Shown here in pieces: positions 8,577 to 17,163 of a stretch of 64,000 nucleotides of DNA (positions are counted from its first letter, which is position 1; the number at the start of each line of letters is the position of its first letter). The DNA comes from Actinomadura chibensis NBRC 106107 (lineage in GTDB: Bacteria > Actinomycetota > Actinomycetes > Streptosporangiales > Streptosporangiaceae): contig NZ_BCQP01000036.1 in NCBI RefSeq assembly GCF_001552135.1, positions 62,001 through 126,000 on the forward strand. Reading direction: 5' to 3'. The position numbers and the translations under genes are program-made. Under the pieces are notes generated by a model. That model made no database searches, was not told the origin of the DNA, and saw only the letters and a list, made by a program, of their open reading frames with translations.

Positions 8577-9313
8577 CCGGGACCGTCCGGACGTGCCTGG
8601 TGACCGGTGGGAGCCGGGGAATCGGCGCCGCGGTCGCGACGCGCCTGGAACTCGAAGGGCACCGCGTCGCCCGCGTCTCCAGGACGGGCGCCGGAGCGTC
8701 GGAACGTTCCATGTCGGTCCGCGCCGACCTGACCGACGACGCTCAACTGGAGAGCGCGATCCAGGAGGTGGAGGACCGGTGGGGCCCGGTCGAAGTCCTT
8801 GTCGCGAACGCCGGGGCGGCGGCGGAGTCCCCCATCGTGGACGAGACCGACCAGACGTGGCAGGGCCTCCTCGACCTCAACCTGAGCGTTCCGTTTCGCC
8901 TGATGCGCCGGACGCTGCCGGCGATGACGGCGGCGGGCTGGGGCCGGATCGTCGCGATCGGCTCGGTGGCGTCGCTCCGCGGCGAGCCGCGCCTCGGCGC
9001 CTATACGGCCGGCAAGCACGGCCTGCTCGGCCTCGTGCGCTCGGTGGCGGCCGAGGTGGCGAAGGACGGGGTCACCGTCAACGCCGTGTGCCCCGGGTAC
9101 GTCGACACGGCCCTGACCCGCCGAACGGTGAAGGAGATCGCCCGGCGCCTGGACGAGTCCGAGGACCGGGCGCTGCTCCGGCTGGCCCGCAGGCACCCCA
9201 TCAGGCGGCTGGTTCGTCCCGACGAGGTCGCCGACGCCGTCCGGTTCTGCATCGGCAACGCGGCGCTGAACGGGCAGTCCATCGTCCTGGACGGCGGCTC
9301 GGTCCAGTCCTGA
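8573..9313 (+). CDS. SDR-family oxidoreductase (3-hydroxyacyl-CoA dehydrogenase candidate)
   Basis: 246 residues from the ATG at 8573, overlapping the previous stop by 4 bases. The NAD(P) motif TGGSRGIG is at about 11-18. The active site has Ser in AIGSVASLRG and the YTAGK pair at about 144-148. The C-terminal NGQSIVLDGG is standard for the FabG-like branch. It is the last gene of the operon. A role oxidising a straight-chain 3-hydroxyacyl-CoA after ring opening fits its position, but the substrate is not readable from sequence. Confidence 0.8.
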   Translation: MTGTVRTCLVTGGSRGIGAAVATRLELEGHRVARVSRTGAGASERSMSVRADLTDDAQLESAIQEVEDRWGPVEVLVANAGAAAESPIVDETDQTWQGLLDLNLSVPFRLMRRTLPAMTAAGWGRIVAIGSVASLRGEPRLGAYTAGKHGLLGLVRSVAAEVAKDGVTVNAVCPGYVDTALTRRTVKEIARRLDESEDRALLRLARRHPIRRLVRPDEVADAVRFCIGNAALNGQSIVLDGGSVQS

Positions 9314-9337
9314 CCACCGCGCGCTTCCCCGTAGAAA

Positions 9338-9358
9338 AACCTACGTGGTAGTATGTTT
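9338..9358 (+). promoter_or_regulatory. TetR-type operator box A, upstream of the thiolase operon
   Basis: CTAC-GTG-GTAG core (9341-9351) preceded by AAC and followed by TATGTTT. An outer inverted repeat GTAGAAA (9331-9337) / TTTCTAC (9356-9362) brackets it. TAGTAT (9349-9354) also fits an actinobacterial -10 hexamer (TAnnnT), 30 bases before the thiolase ATG. The same 21-bp pattern recurs at 16039, 16144, 17164, 25047 and 27158. Assignment to the TetR at 15386-16036 is inference from this distribution. Confidence 0.75.
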
Positions 9359-9383
9359 CTACTTCCCGGAGAAAAGAGCTCAT

Positions 9384-10610
9384 ATGCGTGAAGTCGTCAT
9401 CGTCGACGCTGTCCGGTCGCCGGTCGGCAAGCGCAACGGCGGGTTGGCGTCCATGCACTCCAACGAGCTGCTCGGCGGCGTCCTCGCCGGGCTGCTCGCG
9501 CGGTCCGGCCTCACCGGCGCCGAGGTGGATCACGTCGTCGGCGGATGCGTGGTGCAGCTCGGCATGCAGGCGGCGAACGTCACCCGCAACGCCTGGCTCA
9601 CCGCCGGCCTCCCGCCCGAGGTGCCGGCGGTGACGGTGAACGCGCAGTGCGGCTCGTCGCAGGAGGCCCATCTGATCGCGCAGGCGATGATCGCGGGCGG
9701 TCTCGCCGACGTCGCGATCGCCTGCGGGGTCGAGGTGATGAGCCGGGTCCCGCTCGGCAGCAACATGCCTCCGGGCGGGCCGTACGGCGACCCTCGCGGC
9801 GGCAGGTACGCCGAGGTCCACGAGCCCACGATCCAGTTCGAGGCGGCCGACCGGATCGCCGAGCGCTGGCGGCTGGGCCGCGAGGCGCTCGACGCGTTCG
9901 CGAAGACCTCCCAGGACCGCGCCGCGCTGGCGTGGGAGCGGGACCGCTTCGGCGGGCAGATCGTCCCCGTCGACGCCCCGGTCGTCGGCGCGGACGGCGA
10001 GATCGTCGGTACGAAGACGATCACGCGCGACGAGGGGCTCCGGCCGACGACGCTGGACGGTCTCGCCGGGCTGCGGCTCAACCAGCCCGACCGGGTGCCG
10101 CCGAGCCTCCATACCGCGGGGAACTCCTCCCAGATCTCCGACGGGGCCAGCGCGGTGCTCCTGATGAGCAGGGAGAAGGCCGACCTGCTCGGGCTGCGGC
10201 CGCGGGCGCGCGTCGTCGACTCCGTCCTGGTCGGGTCCGATCCCGTCCTCATGCTGACCGGGCCGATCCCGGCGACCGCGAGGATCCTGGCGCGGACCGG
10301 TCTGGCGCTGTCCGACATCGACGTCGTCGAGATCAACGAGGCGTTCGCCTCGGTCGTCTGCGCCTGGGCGAAGGAGCACGGCGCGGACCTCGACCGGGTG
10401 AACGTCAACGGCGGCGCCATCGCCCTCGGCCATCCGCTCGGCGCGACCGGGACCATACTGATCACCAAGGCGGTCCACGAACTGGAGCGCGCCGGGGGCC
10501 GCTACGCGCTGATCACGATGTGCTGCGGCGGCGGGCTCGGTACCGGGACCGTCCTCGAACGGCTTTCCGAGGACCATCCGCGGGACGTCCTCGACGGAGC
10601 TGAGCGCTGA
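9384..10610 (+). CDS. thiolase (acetyl-CoA C-acyltransferase)
   Basis: 408 residues from the ATG at 9384, which has a GGAGAAAAG ribosome site; a start upstream would lie inside operator box A. The active-site Cys89 is in NAQCGSSQ, the catalytic His in GGAIALGHPLGATG at about 350, and the second Cys in CCGGGLGTG at about 380. It performs thiolytic cleavage of a 3-ketoacyl-CoA. First gene of the operon ending at 15340, overlapping the next gene by one base (TGATG). The sequence resembles degradative thiolases used on branched or cyclic acyl-CoAs, but chain specificity is not readable. Confidence 0.9.
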   Translation: MREVVIVDAVRSPVGKRNGGLASMHSNELLGGVLAGLLARSGLTGAEVDHVVGGCVVQLGMQAANVTRNAWLTAGLPPEVPAVTVNAQCGSSQEAHLIAQAMIAGGLADVAIACGVEVMSRVPLGSNMPPGGPYGDPRGGRYAEVHEPTIQFEAADRIAERWRLGREALDAFAKTSQDRAALAWERDRFGGQIVPVDAPVVGADGEIVGTKTITRDEGLRPTTLDGLAGLRLNQPDRVPPSLHTAGNSSQISDGASAVLLMSREKADLLGLRPRARVVDSVLVGSDPVLMLTGPIPATARILARTGLALSDIDVVEINEAFASVVCAWAKEHGADLDRVNVNGGAIALGHPLGATGTILITKAVHELERAGGRYALITMCCGGGLGTGTVLERLSEDHPRDVLDGAER

Positions 10611-11758
10611 TGGCCGACACGACGTCTCGGCCCTGGATGACGGGCGACGCCGCCGACCTGTTCGCGATGGCGACGGACTTCTTCGACCGCGAGGTCCCGG
10701 CGCGCAGGGAGCGGTGGGAGGCGCAACGCCGCGTCGACCGCGACTTCTGGCTCAGGTGCGGCGAACTCGGGCTGCTCTGCGCGAGCATCCCCGCCGAGTA
10801 CGGCGGTGGCGGCGGCACCTTCCTCCACCAGGCGGCGATCCAGGAGGCCTACGCGCGGCACGGCGACCGGTCCTGGGGCAACTCGATGCACAGCGGAGTC
10901 GTCGCCGACTACGTCCACCGGTACGCGACGGAGGAGCGGCGGCGCCGCTGGCTGCCGAAGATGGCCACCGGCGAGCTCATCGGGGCGCTGGCCATGACCG
11001 AGCCGTCCGCCGGTTCCGACCTCAAGGCGATCCGCACCCGGGCGGTGCGCACGGACCGCGGGTGGGTCATCAACGGGTCCAAGATCTTCATCACCAACGG
11101 CGGCAGCGCCGACCTCGTCGTCGTCGCGTGCTCCACCGACCCGGCGAAGGGGGCCAAGGGCATCTCGCTGATCGCCGTCGAGACCGCGGACGCCGCGGGC
11201 TTCAGCCGCGGGCGGCCCCTCGACAAGCTCGGCCAGCACGGCGCGGACACGAACGAGCTCTTCTTCGACGACGTCCTCGTCCCGGCGGAGAACCTCCTCG
11301 GCGAGGAGGGCGACGGCTTCGCGATGATGATGCGCAACCTGCCGCAGGAGCGTCTGATCATCGGCATCACGGCGGTCGCCGCGACCGAACTGGCGCTCTC
11401 GGTCACCACCGACCATGTGAAGCGGCGCGAAGCCTTCGGCGGCCCGCTGATGGAGAAGCAGCACGTCCGCTTCGAACTGGCCGAATGCGCCACGCTCGCG
11501 AAGGTCGCCCGCACTTTCCTCAACGAGTGCATGGCCACCCACCTGTCGACCGGACTGGACCTGGCCACGTCGGCCATGTGCAAGTGGTGGCTCACGAACG
11601 TCCAGTGCCAGGTGATCGACAAATGCCTGCAACTGCACGGCGGATACGGCTACATGACCGAGTACACGATCGCCCGGCTGTACGCCGACGCCCGCGCGCA
11701 GCGCATCTACGGCGGCGCCGACGAGATCCAGAAGGAACTGATCGCCCGCTCCCTCTGA
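10610..11758 (+). CDS. acyl-CoA dehydrogenase, long-chain/isovaleryl type
   Basis: 382 residues. Flavin motif MTEPSAGSDLKA at about 128 and KIFITNG at about 158. The C-terminal active-site segment is RIYGGADEIQKELIARSL, with Gly where short- and medium-chain enzymes have the catalytic Glu. The base is instead likely the Glu of NLPQERLII at about 249, as in long-chain and isovaleryl-CoA dehydrogenases, which accept branched or bulky acyl chains. It follows the thiolase directly and lies 62 bases before the hydratase gene. Family call firm, substrate unknown. Confidence 0.85.
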   Translation: MADTTSRPWMTGDAADLFAMATDFFDREVPARRERWEAQRRVDRDFWLRCGELGLLCASIPAEYGGGGGTFLHQAAIQEAYARHGDRSWGNSMHSGVVADYVHRYATEERRRRWLPKMATGELIGALAMTEPSAGSDLKAIRTRAVRTDRGWVINGSKIFITNGGSADLVVVACSTDPAKGAKGISLIAVETADAAGFSRGRPLDKLGQHGADTNELFFDDVLVPAENLLGEEGDGFAMMMRNLPQERLIIGITAVAATELALSVTTDHVKRREAFGGPLMEKQHVRFELAECATLAKVARTFLNECMATHLSTGLDLATSAMCKWWLTNVQCQVIDKCLQLHGGYGYMTEYTIARLYADARAQRIYGGADEIQKELIARSL

Positions 11759-11820
11759 CCCGGCGGAAAGGGCCCCGGGCACAGGACGGGCGGCACCGGC
11801 TTCGATCGAAGGGCTTTGGC

Positions 11821-12297
11821 ATGACCGTGTCCGAGAAAGGCGGCCCCCGCCATTTCGGCAGCATCGACGAATTCCGCGCCTGCGCCGGGGAGGAGATCGG
11901 CGTCGGCGACTGGTTCGAGATAGACCAGGACCGCATCGACGCGTTCGCGGAGATCACCGAGGACCGGCAGTGGATCCACGTCGATCCCGCGCGCGCGGCG
12001 TCGGGCCCCTACGGCGCGACGATCGCGCACGGCTACCTGACGCTGTCGCTGATCCCCGTGCTGGGCCGCGGGATCTACACCGTCGGCGGCGTCCGGATGT
12101 CGGTCAACTACGGGCTCGACAAGGTCCGCTTCCCGCGGGCGGTGACGGTCGGCAGCCGGATCCGGTCCCGCGCGACCCTGGTCAGCGCCGACGACGCCGA
12201 CTCGGGCGTCCGGGCCGTCGTCCGCCACACGATCGAGATCGAGGGCCAGGACAGGCCCGCCTGCGTCGCCGAGACCGTCCGGCTCTTGGTGCCGTGA
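11821..12297 (+). CDS. MaoC-type (R)-specific enoyl-CoA hydratase
   Basis: 158 residues from the ATG at 11821, a single hotdog domain. The hydratase signature DRQWIHVDPARA (about 50-61) and the following IAHGYLTLSLIPVLG are typical of MaoC/R-hydratases, which hydrate trans-2-enoyl-CoA to the (R)-3-hydroxyacyl-CoA. It lies between an acyl-CoA dehydrogenase and a FabG-like SDR, giving a full dehydrogenation, hydration and oxidation order with the thiolase. The chosen ATG gives the normal family length. Confidence 0.85.
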   Translation: MTVSEKGGPRHFGSIDEFRACAGEEIGVGDWFEIDQDRIDAFAEITEDRQWIHVDPARAASGPYGATIAHGYLTLSLIPVLGRGIYTVGGVRMSVNYGLDKVRFPRAVTVGSRIRSRATLVSADDADSGVRAVVRHTIEIEGQDRPACVAETVRLLVP

Positions 12298-12354
12298 GCA
12301 GCGCCCCGTGAACAACGTGCCGTGAACAGCGCAGACAACGAGCAGGAGGTCCCA

Positions 12355-13119
12355 TTGGGTCGCTACGACGGGCGGGTCGCCGTCATCACCGGAGGCGGGC
12401 GCGGTATCGGGTTCGGGATCGCGGCGCGCCTCGCCGAGGAGGGCGCGTCGGTCGCCGTGGTCGACCTCGACGAGGCCGCGGTCGCCGAGGCGGCGGGCAG
12501 GCTGCCCGTGCGGGACGGCGCGAAGGCCGCCGGGATCGCCGCGGACATCAGCGCGGCCGACGCGGTCGAGCGGGCGGTCGACCGGGTCGTCGACGAGCTC
12601 GGCGGCGTCCACGTGCTGGTGAACAACGCCGGGATCACCCGCGACAACCTGCTGCACAAGATGTCCGAGGACGACTGGGACCTGGTCATGGGCGTCCATC
12701 TCAAAGGGGCGTTCCTGATGGCCAGGGCGGCCCAGCGGCATTTCGTCGCGCAGCGGTACGGCAAGATCCTGACCCTGTCGAGCACCGCCGCGCTCGGCAG
12801 CCGCGGCCAGGCCAACTACTCCACCGCGAAGATGGGCGTCCAGGGCCTCACCCGCACGCTCGGCATCGAGCTCGGGCCGTTCGGCGTGAACGTCAACGCG
12901 ATCGCGCCGGGTTTCGTCGCCACCGAGATGACCGACGGCGCCGCGCGCCGCCTCGGCCGCGACGTCGAGGAGTTCCGCCGGGCCAGGGCCGAGGTGACAC
13001 CGGTCAGGCGGGTCGGGTCACCGGCGGACGTCGCCGCGGCGGCGGCGTTCCTGTGCAGCGACGAGGCGTCCTACATCACCGGGCAGACGCTGTACGTCGA
13101 CGGCGGGGCGCGGCTGTGA
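12355..13119 (+). CDS. SDR, FabG-like 3-hydroxyacyl-CoA dehydrogenase
   Basis: 254 residues from a TTG at 12355, preferred because AGGAGG lies at 12344-12349, 5 bases upstream. An in-frame GTG at 12322 would add 11 residues with no ribosome site. TGGGRGIG coenzyme motif at about 10-17, NNAG at about 89, Ser in LSSTAALGSRG and the YSTAK pair. The closest family branch is 3-oxoacyl reductase FabG. It probably oxidises the (R)-3-hydroxyacyl-CoA made by the MaoC hydratase just upstream. Confidence 0.85.
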   Translation: MGRYDGRVAVITGGGRGIGFGIAARLAEEGASVAVVDLDEAAVAEAAGRLPVRDGAKAAGIAADISAADAVERAVDRVVDELGGVHVLVNNAGITRDNLLHKMSEDDWDLVMGVHLKGAFLMARAAQRHFVAQRYGKILTLSSTAALGSRGQANYSTAKMGVQGLTRTLGIELGPFGVNVNAIAPGFVATEMTDGAARRLGRDVEEFRRARAEVTPVRRVGSPADVAAAAAFLCSDEASYITGQTLYVDGGARL

Positions 13120-13167
13120 GCCGCCTCCGGTCGCGTCCTGTCCACGAAGCGGTCCGGGGAGGCCGGA

Positions 13168-14181
13168 ATGCACTTCGCTCTTTCTGAGGACCAGCGCGTC
13201 CTCCAGCGGACGACCGACGAGGTCTGCGCGGAACTCTTCGCGGAGTCGCCGGTGACCGGCGCGCGGACGGACGGCGGCGCGCTGCGCGCCCGGCTGTGGT
13301 CGACGCTGGTCGAGCTCGACCTCGTCGGGCTGCTGGTCCCCGAGCGGCAGGGCGGCGCGGGCGGGTCGCTGACCGACGCCTGCGTCGTGGCCGAGGCGCT
13401 CGGCCGCCACATCGCGCCGGTGCCGTACGTCGGGACCGCCATCGCGGCCGCGGCCCTGCTCCGCTTCGCGGACGGCCCGGCGGAGCCGCTCGCCCGGCTC
13501 TGCGGCGGCGACCCCTATTCGGTCCTGCTCGACGGACGGCTCGACCATCCGGTCGGCACCGCGACGGTCGCGTTCGACTGGGTCGACGGCGCCCGCGGCG
13601 TCGTGCTCTCCCCGGACGGGCGCGCCACGGTGCACGACCTCGCCGACGCCGACCCGATCGCGGACGTCGATCCGCTGCACCGGCTGTGCCGGGTGCGGCC
13701 CGTCCCGTCCGGCGCGGCCTCCGGCGAGGGGGCGCGCAGGGCGCGGGCGGTCGCGTGGACCGGAGCCGCGGCGCTGCTCACCGGGCTCGCCGACGGGGCG
13801 CTGCGCCAGGCCGTCGATTACGCGCGCCGGCGCGAGCAGTACGACCGTCCGATCGGGTCGTTCCAGGCCGTGCAGCACCTCTGCGCGGACATGCTCGTCG
13901 ATGTCGAGACGTCCCGCTCCGTCGCCTACGGCGCCTCCTGGGCGGCGGAGCACGCCCCGATCGACGAGGCGGAACGGGTGGCGGCGGGCGCGAAGGCCCA
14001 CGCCGGGGCGGCGGCGATCAGGGTCTGCGAGACCGCGATCCAGGTTCTCGGTGGGATCGGCGTGACGCAGGAGCACGACGCCCACCTCCGCCTGCGCGGT
14101 GCGCACCTGCACCACGCGGCGTTCGGCGGTCCGGACGCGCCGCTGGTGTTCCTCGCCGGGCGCGTCCTCGAAAAGGTCTGA
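13168..14181 (+). CDS. acyl-CoA dehydrogenase, short partner subunit of a likely heteromeric pair
   Basis: 337 residues, shorter than standard (about 380). A GGGGAGG ribosome site precedes the ATG. It keeps the C-terminal four-helix part (YARRREQYDRPIGSFQAVQHL, IQVLGGIGVTQEHDAHL), but the middle beta-domain is reduced and no canonical TEPxxGSD flavin motif is visible. The same pattern occurs in actinobacterial alpha2beta2 enzymes such as FadE28/ChsE2-type pairs, where the neighbouring gene supplies the rest of the FAD site. The next gene, 13 bases on, is the obvious partner. Such pairs handle bulky acyl-CoAs. Confidence 0.8.
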   Translation: MHFALSEDQRVLQRTTDEVCAELFAESPVTGARTDGGALRARLWSTLVELDLVGLLVPERQGGAGGSLTDACVVAEALGRHIAPVPYVGTAIAAAALLRFADGPAEPLARLCGGDPYSVLLDGRLDHPVGTATVAFDWVDGARGVVLSPDGRATVHDLADADPIADVDPLHRLCRVRPVPSGAASGEGARRARAVAWTGAAALLTGLADGALRQAVDYARRREQYDRPIGSFQAVQHLCADMLVDVETSRSVAYGASWAAEHAPIDEAERVAAGAKAHAGAAAIRVCETAIQVLGGIGVTQEHDAHLRLRGAHLHHAAFGGPDAPLVFLAGRVLEKV

Positions 14182-14194
14182 GGGGCGGACACAC

Positions 14195-15340
14195 ATGGAC
14201 CTTCGCGATTCCCCGGAGGAAGCCGGTTTCCGGGGGCGGCTGTGCGCCTGGCTCAGGGAGAACGTGCCGGCCGATCCGGAGCCGGCCGTGCTCGCCGAGC
14301 GCTGGCCGTACATGCGCGCGTTCCAGCGGCACCTGTACCGCGGCGGCTGGGTCGCCCTGTCGTATCCGGAGCAGGTGGGCGGGCAGGGCCTCGGGCCGAT
14401 GGAGGAGGCGATCCTCAGCGAGGAGCTCGGCCGGGCCGGGGCTCCGAGCCTGCTTCCGCTCGGCCATCTCGGCCGGCCGCTGCTCAGCCACGGCACCGAC
14501 GAGCAGCGGCGCCGCTACCTGCCGCCGCTGCTCGCGTCCGAGGAGATCTGGTGCCAGGGGTTCTCGGAGCCGCAGGCGGGCTCCGACCTCGCCGCGCTGC
14601 GCACGCGCGCCGTCCGCGAGGGCGACGCGTGGGTGCTCAACGGCCACAAGACCTGGACGAGCTACGGCGCGTTCGCCGACTTCTGCCTGCTCCTCGCCCG
14701 CACCGACCCGGACGCCGTCCGGCACCGCGGGATCTCGGCGTTCATCGTCCCGCTGGACGCGCCGGGGGTGACCGTCCGGCCGATCGTGCTGGCCAACGGG
14801 GACGAGGAGTTCGCCGAGATCTTCCTGGACGACGTGCGGATCCCGGCGGCGAACATCCTCGGCCGGCCGAACGAGGGCTGGCGGATCGCCATGGACGTCG
14901 TCAACTACGAGCGGGGCGCCGTCGAGACCGGGTACCTGCCGAAGTTCGAGCGCTACCTTTCGGAGATCGCCGCGTTCGTCAAGGCGCGGCCGGCCGCGCC
15001 GGACCGGGCGACGCTCCGCGCGCTCGGCGACGCGGCGGCCGCGCTTGAGGTGCTGCGGATGCACTGCCTGCGCACGTTGAGCGATCGCGTCTCGGGCGCG
15101 CCGCCCGGTCCGGAGAGCTCGATCGACAAGCTGCTCATGACCGCGGTGGAGCAGAAGCTGACGGCCCTCAGCCTCAGCCTGCTGACCGACACGGCCGTCG
15201 ACTCCGCCGGGCCCGGCCGGGCCGAGTGGTTCGACCGGTACCTCTACGGGCGGGCCGGGAGCATCTACGGGGGGTCGGCGCAGATCCAGCGCAACATCCT
15301 CGCCGAGCGGCTGCTGGGGCTGCCGCGCGCCGCCGGATAG
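14195..15340 (+). CDS. acyl-CoA dehydrogenase, large subunit of the likely heteromeric pair
   Basis: 381 residues from the ATG at 14195. GFSEPQAGSDLAALRT at about 128 and KTWTSYG at about 153 are FAD/substrate contacts. The C-terminus IYGGSAQIQRNILAERLLGLPR is the FadE-type tail, with Gln where Glu is usual, consistent with an active site shared with a partner. It is the last gene of the box-A operon. The FadE29-like class desaturates CoA esters of bulky substrates such as steroid side chains. No steroid-ring enzymes are seen in the window, so that substrate is not claimed. Confidence 0.85.
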   Translation: MDLRDSPEEAGFRGRLCAWLRENVPADPEPAVLAERWPYMRAFQRHLYRGGWVALSYPEQVGGQGLGPMEEAILSEELGRAGAPSLLPLGHLGRPLLSHGTDEQRRRYLPPLLASEEIWCQGFSEPQAGSDLAALRTRAVREGDAWVLNGHKTWTSYGAFADFCLLLARTDPDAVRHRGISAFIVPLDAPGVTVRPIVLANGDEEFAEIFLDDVRIPAANILGRPNEGWRIAMDVVNYERGAVETGYLPKFERYLSEIAAFVKARPAAPDRATLRALGDAAAALEVLRMHCLRTLSDRVSGAPPGPESSIDKLLMTAVEQKLTALSLSLLTDTAVDSAGPGRAEWFDRYLYGRAGSIYGGSAQIQRNILAERLLGLPRAAG

Positions 15341-15385
15341 CGCGGCCGGACGGGCGGCCCGGCGGGCGGGCGGCCGGGGCGGGGG

Positions 15386-16036
15386 TCAGGCGAGTACGCC
15401 GCGGACGGCGTACTCGGCGAGCCTCGCCGCGGTCCGCTCGCGCTCGGCCGCCGAGTCGCGCGGCCCGCCCGGGCGGAACCAGGCGTGCATCCAGTTCACG
15501 GTGCCGAGCACGGCCTTGACGAGGGTGTTCACGTCGGTGTCGCGGAAGACGCCGGCCTCGATCCCCTCCTTGACGACGGCCGTGAAGTACGCCTCGAACT
15601 GGCGGCGCATCTTCATGATGCGGGCCATCTGCTCTTCCTTGTTGCGGCCCTCGCCGGCGAGGTTCATCTCGATCTGGTACTGCGCGGGGCCCATGTAGTT
15701 GGCCCTGTTCATGAGGTGCATCGCGTGGTGGTGCACCATCTCGCGCAGCTTCTCCTCCGGGCCGAGGTCGTCGCGCTCGGCGGTCGGCCCGACGGCCTCC
15801 AGCGCCCACTCCAGGGCCTGCTGGTGGATCCCGATGAACAGGTCGCCCTTGGTCCGGAAGTAGTGGTAGATCCGGCCCTTGGTGCAGCCGAGCACGTCGG
15901 CGACGTCGTCGATGGAGGTGGCCGCGTACCCTCGCTCGGAGAACGCCGTCGCCGCCGCGTCGAGGATCTCCCGCGCGCTCGCCTGCCGCTTGGAGGTCAG
16001 CTTCTCCGTACGTCCGTTGGCGAAGGCTTGTCGCAT
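15386..16036 (-). CDS. TetR-family regulator, proposed controller of the surrounding regulon
   Basis: 216 residues. N-terminal helix-turn-helix at about 24-66 (ATSIDDVADVLGCTKGRIYHYFRTKGDLF) is the standard TetR_N pattern. The ligand domain contains a histidine-rich helix (REMVHHHAMHLMNRANYMG). The start at 16034-16036 is 2 bases from operator box F, suggesting autoregulation. It is convergent with the acyl-CoA dehydrogenase operon and divergent from the thioesterase. Regulators of this KstR2-like class usually release DNA on binding an acyl-CoA intermediate; the actual ligand is unknown. Confidence 0.9.
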   Translation of the reverse strand: MRQAFANGRTEKLTSKRQASAREILDAAATAFSERGYAATSIDDVADVLGCTKGRIYHYFRTKGDLFIGIHQQALEWALEAVGPTAERDDLGPEEKLREMVHHHAMHLMNRANYMGPAQYQIEMNLAGEGRNKEEQMARIMKMRRQFEAYFTAVVKEGIEAGVFRDTDVNTLVKAVLGTVNWMHAWFRPGGPRDSAAERERTAARLAEYAVRGVLA

Positions 16037-16038
16037 GC

Positions 16039-16059
16039 CGACATACTACTCGGCCGGAT
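16039..16059 (-). promoter_or_regulatory. TetR-type operator box F (degenerate), at the TetR start
   Basis: On the minus strand the right half GAGTAGTATGT matches the other boxes, while the left half (GGCC instead of CTAC) does not. Only 2 bases separate it from the TetR start codon. TAGTAT again fits a -10. A weak site would allow autoregulation at a higher repressor level. Inference only. Confidence 0.5.
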
Positions 16060-16143
16060 GTATCGCCCGTCCGGATCCGGGACGGGGCCTCCATCTTCCA
16101 CCCGTGGCGGGGAGCCGCTCGGGTCCGCCACGGGACCAGAAAA

Positions 16144-16164
16144 AACCTACGTGGTAGTATGTGA
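16144..16164 (+). promoter_or_regulatory. TetR-type operator box B, upstream of the thioesterase
   Basis: Identical to box A over the first 19 bases (AAC, CTAC-GTG-GTAG, TATGT). TAGTAT at 16155-16160 lies 28 bases before the chosen GTG start at 16188. The in-frame GTG at 16161 lies inside the box and is rejected as a start for that reason. Confidence 0.7.
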
Positions 16165-16187
16165 ATCGTGGCCAAGGTGAGCGGTAC

Positions 16188-17066
16188 GTGAGCGCGGCCG
16201 GGCGGATCGACCGGGAGGGCGGGGTCGGCGCGCTGCTCGAACTCGACCGGCTCGGACCGCTGGCCTTCCGCGGCGGAGCCCACGAGGGCGAGCGGGTCAG
16301 GCTGTACGGCGGCGAGGTCGCGGCCCAGGCCATGATGGCCGCCGCCCGGACGGCGCCGCCGGGCCGCCCGCCCAACTCGCTCGGCGCGTACTTCCTCCTC
16401 CCGGGCGACTCCACCGTGCCCGTCGTCTACACGGTCGGGACGGTGCGCGACGGCGGCGCCTTCAGCACCAGGACGGTCGAGGCGCGCCAGCCGGGCGGCG
16501 CGATCCTGCTGGCGACCGCCTCGTTCCAGCGTCCGGAGCGCGGGCTGAGCCATCAGGTGCGTCCCGCCCGGGTGCGGCCGCCCGAGGAGCTGCCCCCGGT
16601 GGAGCGGGCCTTCGCGGGCGATCCGCGGACCCTCGACTGGATCTCCGAGGTGACCGCCTGGCTCCCGGTCGAGGTCCGGTTCCCGGACGCGTCCCTGCAC
16701 GTGCCGAGCGGGAGCGGGCACATCGCCGCGCTGCGGTTCTGGACGCGGACCCGGCACCCGCTCCCGGACGCGCCCGAGGCCCAGGCCGCTGGCGTCGTCT
16801 ATCTCTCCGACCTGCTCATGCTCGCGGCGAGCGTCCAGCCGCACCCGCACCGGATCACCGACGGGACGGTCTGGTTCGCCACGATCGCCCACTCCGTCGT
16901 CCTGCACGCGCCGGCCCGCGCCGACGACTGGCTGCTGTACGAGATCGAGAGCGACTGGGCGGGCGCCGGGCGCTGCCTGACGCGGGGCCGCCTGTTCGAC
17001 CGGGCCGGACGGCTGTGCGGCAGCACGACCCAGGAGGCCGTCCTCCGCGTCGCCGACCCCGGCTGA
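16188..17066 (+). CDS. acyl-CoA thioesterase, TesB-like double hotdog
   Basis: 292 residues from GTG 16188, chosen for the AAGGTGAG ribosome site 7 bases upstream. The N-terminal hotdog (GGEVAAQAMMAAARTAPPG, then LGAYFLLPGDSTVPVVYTV) and the C-terminal hotdog (about 180-285, with VYLSDLLMLAAS and TQEAVLRV) match the TesB/YciA-related acyl-CoA thioesterase superfamily. It would hydrolyse an acyl-CoA to the acid and CoA, perhaps rescuing CoA from dead-end intermediates. It is monocistronic behind operator box B and divergent from the TetR gene. Confidence 0.8.
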   Translation: MSAAGRIDREGGVGALLELDRLGPLAFRGGAHEGERVRLYGGEVAAQAMMAAARTAPPGRPPNSLGAYFLLPGDSTVPVVYTVGTVRDGGAFSTRTVEARQPGGAILLATASFQRPERGLSHQVRPARVRPPEELPPVERAFAGDPRTLDWISEVTAWLPVEVRFPDASLHVPSGSGHIAALRFWTRTRHPLPDAPEAQAAGVVYLSDLLMLAASVQPHPHRITDGTVWFATIAHSVVLHAPARADDWLLYEIESDWAGAGRCLTRGRLFDRAGRLCGSTTQEAVLRVADPG

Positions 17067-17163
17067 GCGGACCGGCCGCGCGGGCCCGGCCGAAGGGGCG
17101 CGGACCCGTCCCGACCTGCGTCGCTTCGAGGCGTCCGGCCGGGATCGGCCGTTGACGCTCTAC

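Noticed and set aside
9384..15340. Steroid side-chain catabolism operon
   Set aside because: The paired FadE-type genes are suggestive, but no ring-degrading (KstD, Hsa), Mce or cytochrome P450 genes are visible and the operator boxes do not match the KstR motif as I know it.
16161..16187. GTG at 16161 as start of the thioesterase
   Set aside because: It lies in operator box B with no ribosome site; GTG 16188 has one.
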